A DNA stretch of 14,125 bases from Prevotella sp. UBA3208 (GTDB lineage Bacteria; Bacteroidota; Bacteroidia; Bacteroidales; Bacteroidaceae), in the NCBI GenBank assembly GCA_002363695.1, contig DEWO01000152.1, positions 1 to 14,125 on the forward strand, read 5' to 3'. Position numbers and translations under genes: made by a program. This document shows positions 12,641 to 14,125 of this stretch, piece by piece. The notes beneath the pieces were generated by a model. The model was not told where the DNA came from. It saw only the letters and a list, made by a program, of their open reading frames with translations, and did not search any database. The first letter of the stretch is position 1, and the number at the start of each line of letters is the position of its first letter.

Positions 12641-13831
12641 TTATTTCAAATCGTGGTCTGTCATGGCACAGACGCACGAGTCTGACCATACGTTAACAGC
12701 GGTCTCCACCATATCAATAATGGTATAGATGGGCAGGATGATGCCCAAGACGGCCACAGGAGCACCAATGCCCGACATGAGCGACAGCGTCAGGAAGTAG
12801 CACCCCATGGGTACGCCGGCATTGCCTACGGCCGACAGCACGCTGATGACAATCCATGTCAGCATGGTGAGCCACGTCAGAGCGACACCGCCCTGCTGCA
12901 TCACGAACAGCGACGTCACCAGAATGAAGGCTGCGCATCCGTTCATGTTGATGGTCGTACAGATGGGCAGCACGAAGCGGGCCACCTTCGGGTCGGCCTT
13001 CAGCCGTTCTTCGGCACTCTGGATGGTGACAGGCAGCGTGGCGGCACTGCTCTTCGAGAACAGCGCCATCAACACGGCAGGCATCATCTTTCCCAACGTA
13101 CGGACAGGATTCAGTCCACGCAGCAACAGGAACAGCGGCAGCACCACAAAGAACTGCAACAGGTTACCCCCCAGCACCACTGCGACATACTTACCCAGCG
13201 AGTCGGCCACGACACCAGCCGTCAGCTGGGCTGACAACTGGGCGGCAAACGCCACGATGCCCACAGGCAGTGTCCAGATGAGTCCGCGGATGAGCAGGAA
13301 TAGCAGTTCCTGCAGTCCCGACAGCAATCGGAGCACCGTTGCCTTGTTGTCAGACTCAGGCATCCGCGACAGCCCGAAGCCACCGGCAAAGGCCAAGATA
13401 AGCAGCGACAGCACATTGCCTTCGAGGAAAGGGCGCACAATATTGTTGGGTACCAGTCCGATGATGTGACTGCGATACGACAGCTGGGGTGCATCGGCCA
13501 CCGCCTCCTGTCCCACATGGACAGCATCGGCCGGCAAGTTGCCAGGGGCTATCACGACATAGAGCACCAGCCCCACAACAGCCGCCACGGTGGTGGTCAG
13601 CAGGGTATAGCTGATGGTATGCCGGAAGATGCGCCCCGTGCCTTGTCCCTTGCCCATTGTCGCCAGCGTAGTGGTTACCGCCAGTACGATGGTGGGCACT
13701 GCCAGCAACTGGAACAGCCGGGTATAGACGACAGCCACAAAATCCGTCAACTGGTTCAGCCAGTCAGTCTGTAATAATCCAAGGATGGCGCCCACGATAA
13801 GGGCGCCAATCCAAATCAGCGTTTGTTTCAT
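12641..13831 (-). CDS. Dicarboxylate/amino acid:cation symporter-family transporter (DAACS, GltPh fold)
   Basis: Inner-membrane secondary transporter of 396 residues with eight transmembrane spans and two re-entrant hairpins. Family landmarks are HP1 SKSSAATLPVTI, TM7 NMNGCAAFILVTSLF, HP2 SAVGNAGVPMGCYFLT, and TM8 IDMVETAVNVWSD. Aligned by eye with GltPh, TM8 keeps Asp394, Thr398, Asn401 and Asp405 but has Tyr for Asp390 and Glu376 where GltPh has the substrate-carboxylate-binding Arg397. The TM7 NMDGT motif reads NMNGC. Acidic amino acids or dicarboxylates are therefore unlikely substrates; a neutral, thiol or cationic amino acid is more plausible (NGCA also occurs in TcyP-type cystine carriers). 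The gene starts 27 bases after the URO-D-fold gene, probably cotranscribed with it. Confidence 0.9.
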   Translation of the reverse strand: MKQTLIWIGALIVGAILGLLQTDWLNQLTDFVAVVYTRLFQLLAVPTIVLAVTTTLATMGKGQGTGRIFRHTISYTLLTTTVAAVVGLVLYVVIAPGNLPADAVHVGQEAVADAPQLSYRSHIIGLVPNNIVRPFLEGNVLSLLILAFAGGFGLSRMPESDNKATVLRLLSGLQELLFLLIRGLIWTLPVGIVAFAAQLSAQLTAGVVADSLGKYVAVVLGGNLLQFFVVLPLFLLLRGLNPVRTLGKMMPAVLMALFSKSSAATLPVTIQSAEERLKADPKVARFVLPICTTINMNGCAAFILVTSLFVMQQGGVALTWLTMLTWIVISVLSAVGNAGVPMGCYFLTLSLMSGIGAPVAVLGIILPIYTIIDMVETAVNVWSDSCVCAMTDHDLK

Positions 13832-13858
13832 TCTGCTTATTATAACGTCAAAGCGTCC

Positions 13859-14125
13859 TTACTTATTGTGTGTCTGACGCCAGGTGTGGATATAGTCCAC
13901 TATCTTGCGCAGTTTCTCCTGGTCTACATCATTGGGCACAGAGTCGTCGGCACCGAAGATGAAGTTCTGGGGAGCGTCTTTCAGTATCTCATCCACCTCG
14001 GCCTTCAGTTCCTCCAACGTACCCTCACGAAGTGCCTTGCTGCGATTGTTGAGTCCGCCCAGCACCGGACGGTTAAAGAGCCGGCTGATATCCTTGAGCG
14101 ACAATCCTGCGCCCTGCCAGTTGTG
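13859..14125 (-). CDS. Uroporphyrinogen decarboxylase (URO-D) family protein, C-terminal fragment
   Basis: Only the last 88 residues are visible; the frame is open at the window edge and reads HNWQGAGLSLKDISRLF at that end, so the start lies outside. The pattern NRPVLGGLNNRS...LREGTLEELKAEVDEILK, then FIFGADDSVPNDVDQEKLRKIVDYI matches the C-terminal beta-alpha elements of URO-D-fold proteins. That superfamily includes HemE and corrinoid/cobalamin methyltransferases; Bacteroidales carry several paralogues, and this fragment cannot distinguish a heme enzyme from a methyltransferase-like one. The nearest downstream gene is the DAACS symporter, 27 bases away. Confidence 0.8.
   Translation of the reverse strand, partial: HNWQGAGLSLKDISRLFNRPVLGGLNNRSKALREGTLEELKAEVDEILKDAPQNFIFGADDSVPNDVDQEKLRKIVDYIHTWRQTHNK

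Overview
The window looks like chromosomal DNA of a Bacteroidales bacterium, most likely Prevotella or a close relative. The reasons are the TTTG / TAnnTTTG-type promoters, lipoproteins with acidic runs after the lipobox cysteine, a Bacteroidetes-type HU protein, a fimbrillin-like lipoprotein preceded by a tiny ORF, and a secreted pectate lyase ending in the 'YTLQGVRV...KGIYIQNGKKIIIK'-type tail common in Prevotella exoproteins.

Region 1 (about 1-6933, + strand) is a plant cell-wall (pectin/hemicellulose) degradation cluster. It starts inside a large protein whose visible part is the tail of an unidentified domain joined to a PL1 pectate lyase. A second, paralogous PL1 pectate lyase follows, with its own promoter, signal peptide and two related C-terminal beta modules. 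Five bases later comes a GH3 beta-xylosidase/beta-glucosidase with a PA14 insert. This GH3 gene is split into two frames by a frameshift near 5515-5535.

Region 2 (6934-9663) is accessory. A bidirectional terminator separates the GH3 gene from a convergent HU-family DNA-binding protein. Upstream of HU lie five ATGCGCAT palindromes at exactly 22-bp intervals (7702-7802). Next comes a strongly self-complementary stretch (8003-8122), predicted as a three-way-junction RNA or a palindromic element, behind a TATCTTTG promoter-like box. Two small + strand lipoproteins and a terminator follow. Convergent to them are a 137-residue fimbrillin-like lipoprotein and a 49-residue ORF, both on the - strand, with a palindrome on their putative promoter.

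Region 3 (9812-14125, - strand) is housekeeping. In transcription order, rplY (L25), pth, hslR and a YrbG-type Ca2+/Na+ antiporter form a tight operon with a clear consensus promoter and an intrinsic terminator. Upstream of it are a dicarboxylate/amino acid:cation symporter-family protein with altered substrate-site residues and the C-terminus of a URO-D-fold protein.

The pectinases and GH3 would act together outside the cytoplasm on pectin-rich plant polymers. The rplY-pth-hslR genes serve translation and ribosome rescue. The best candidates for something undescribed are the 22-bp palindrome array, the structured element at 8003-8122, and the altered symporter site.
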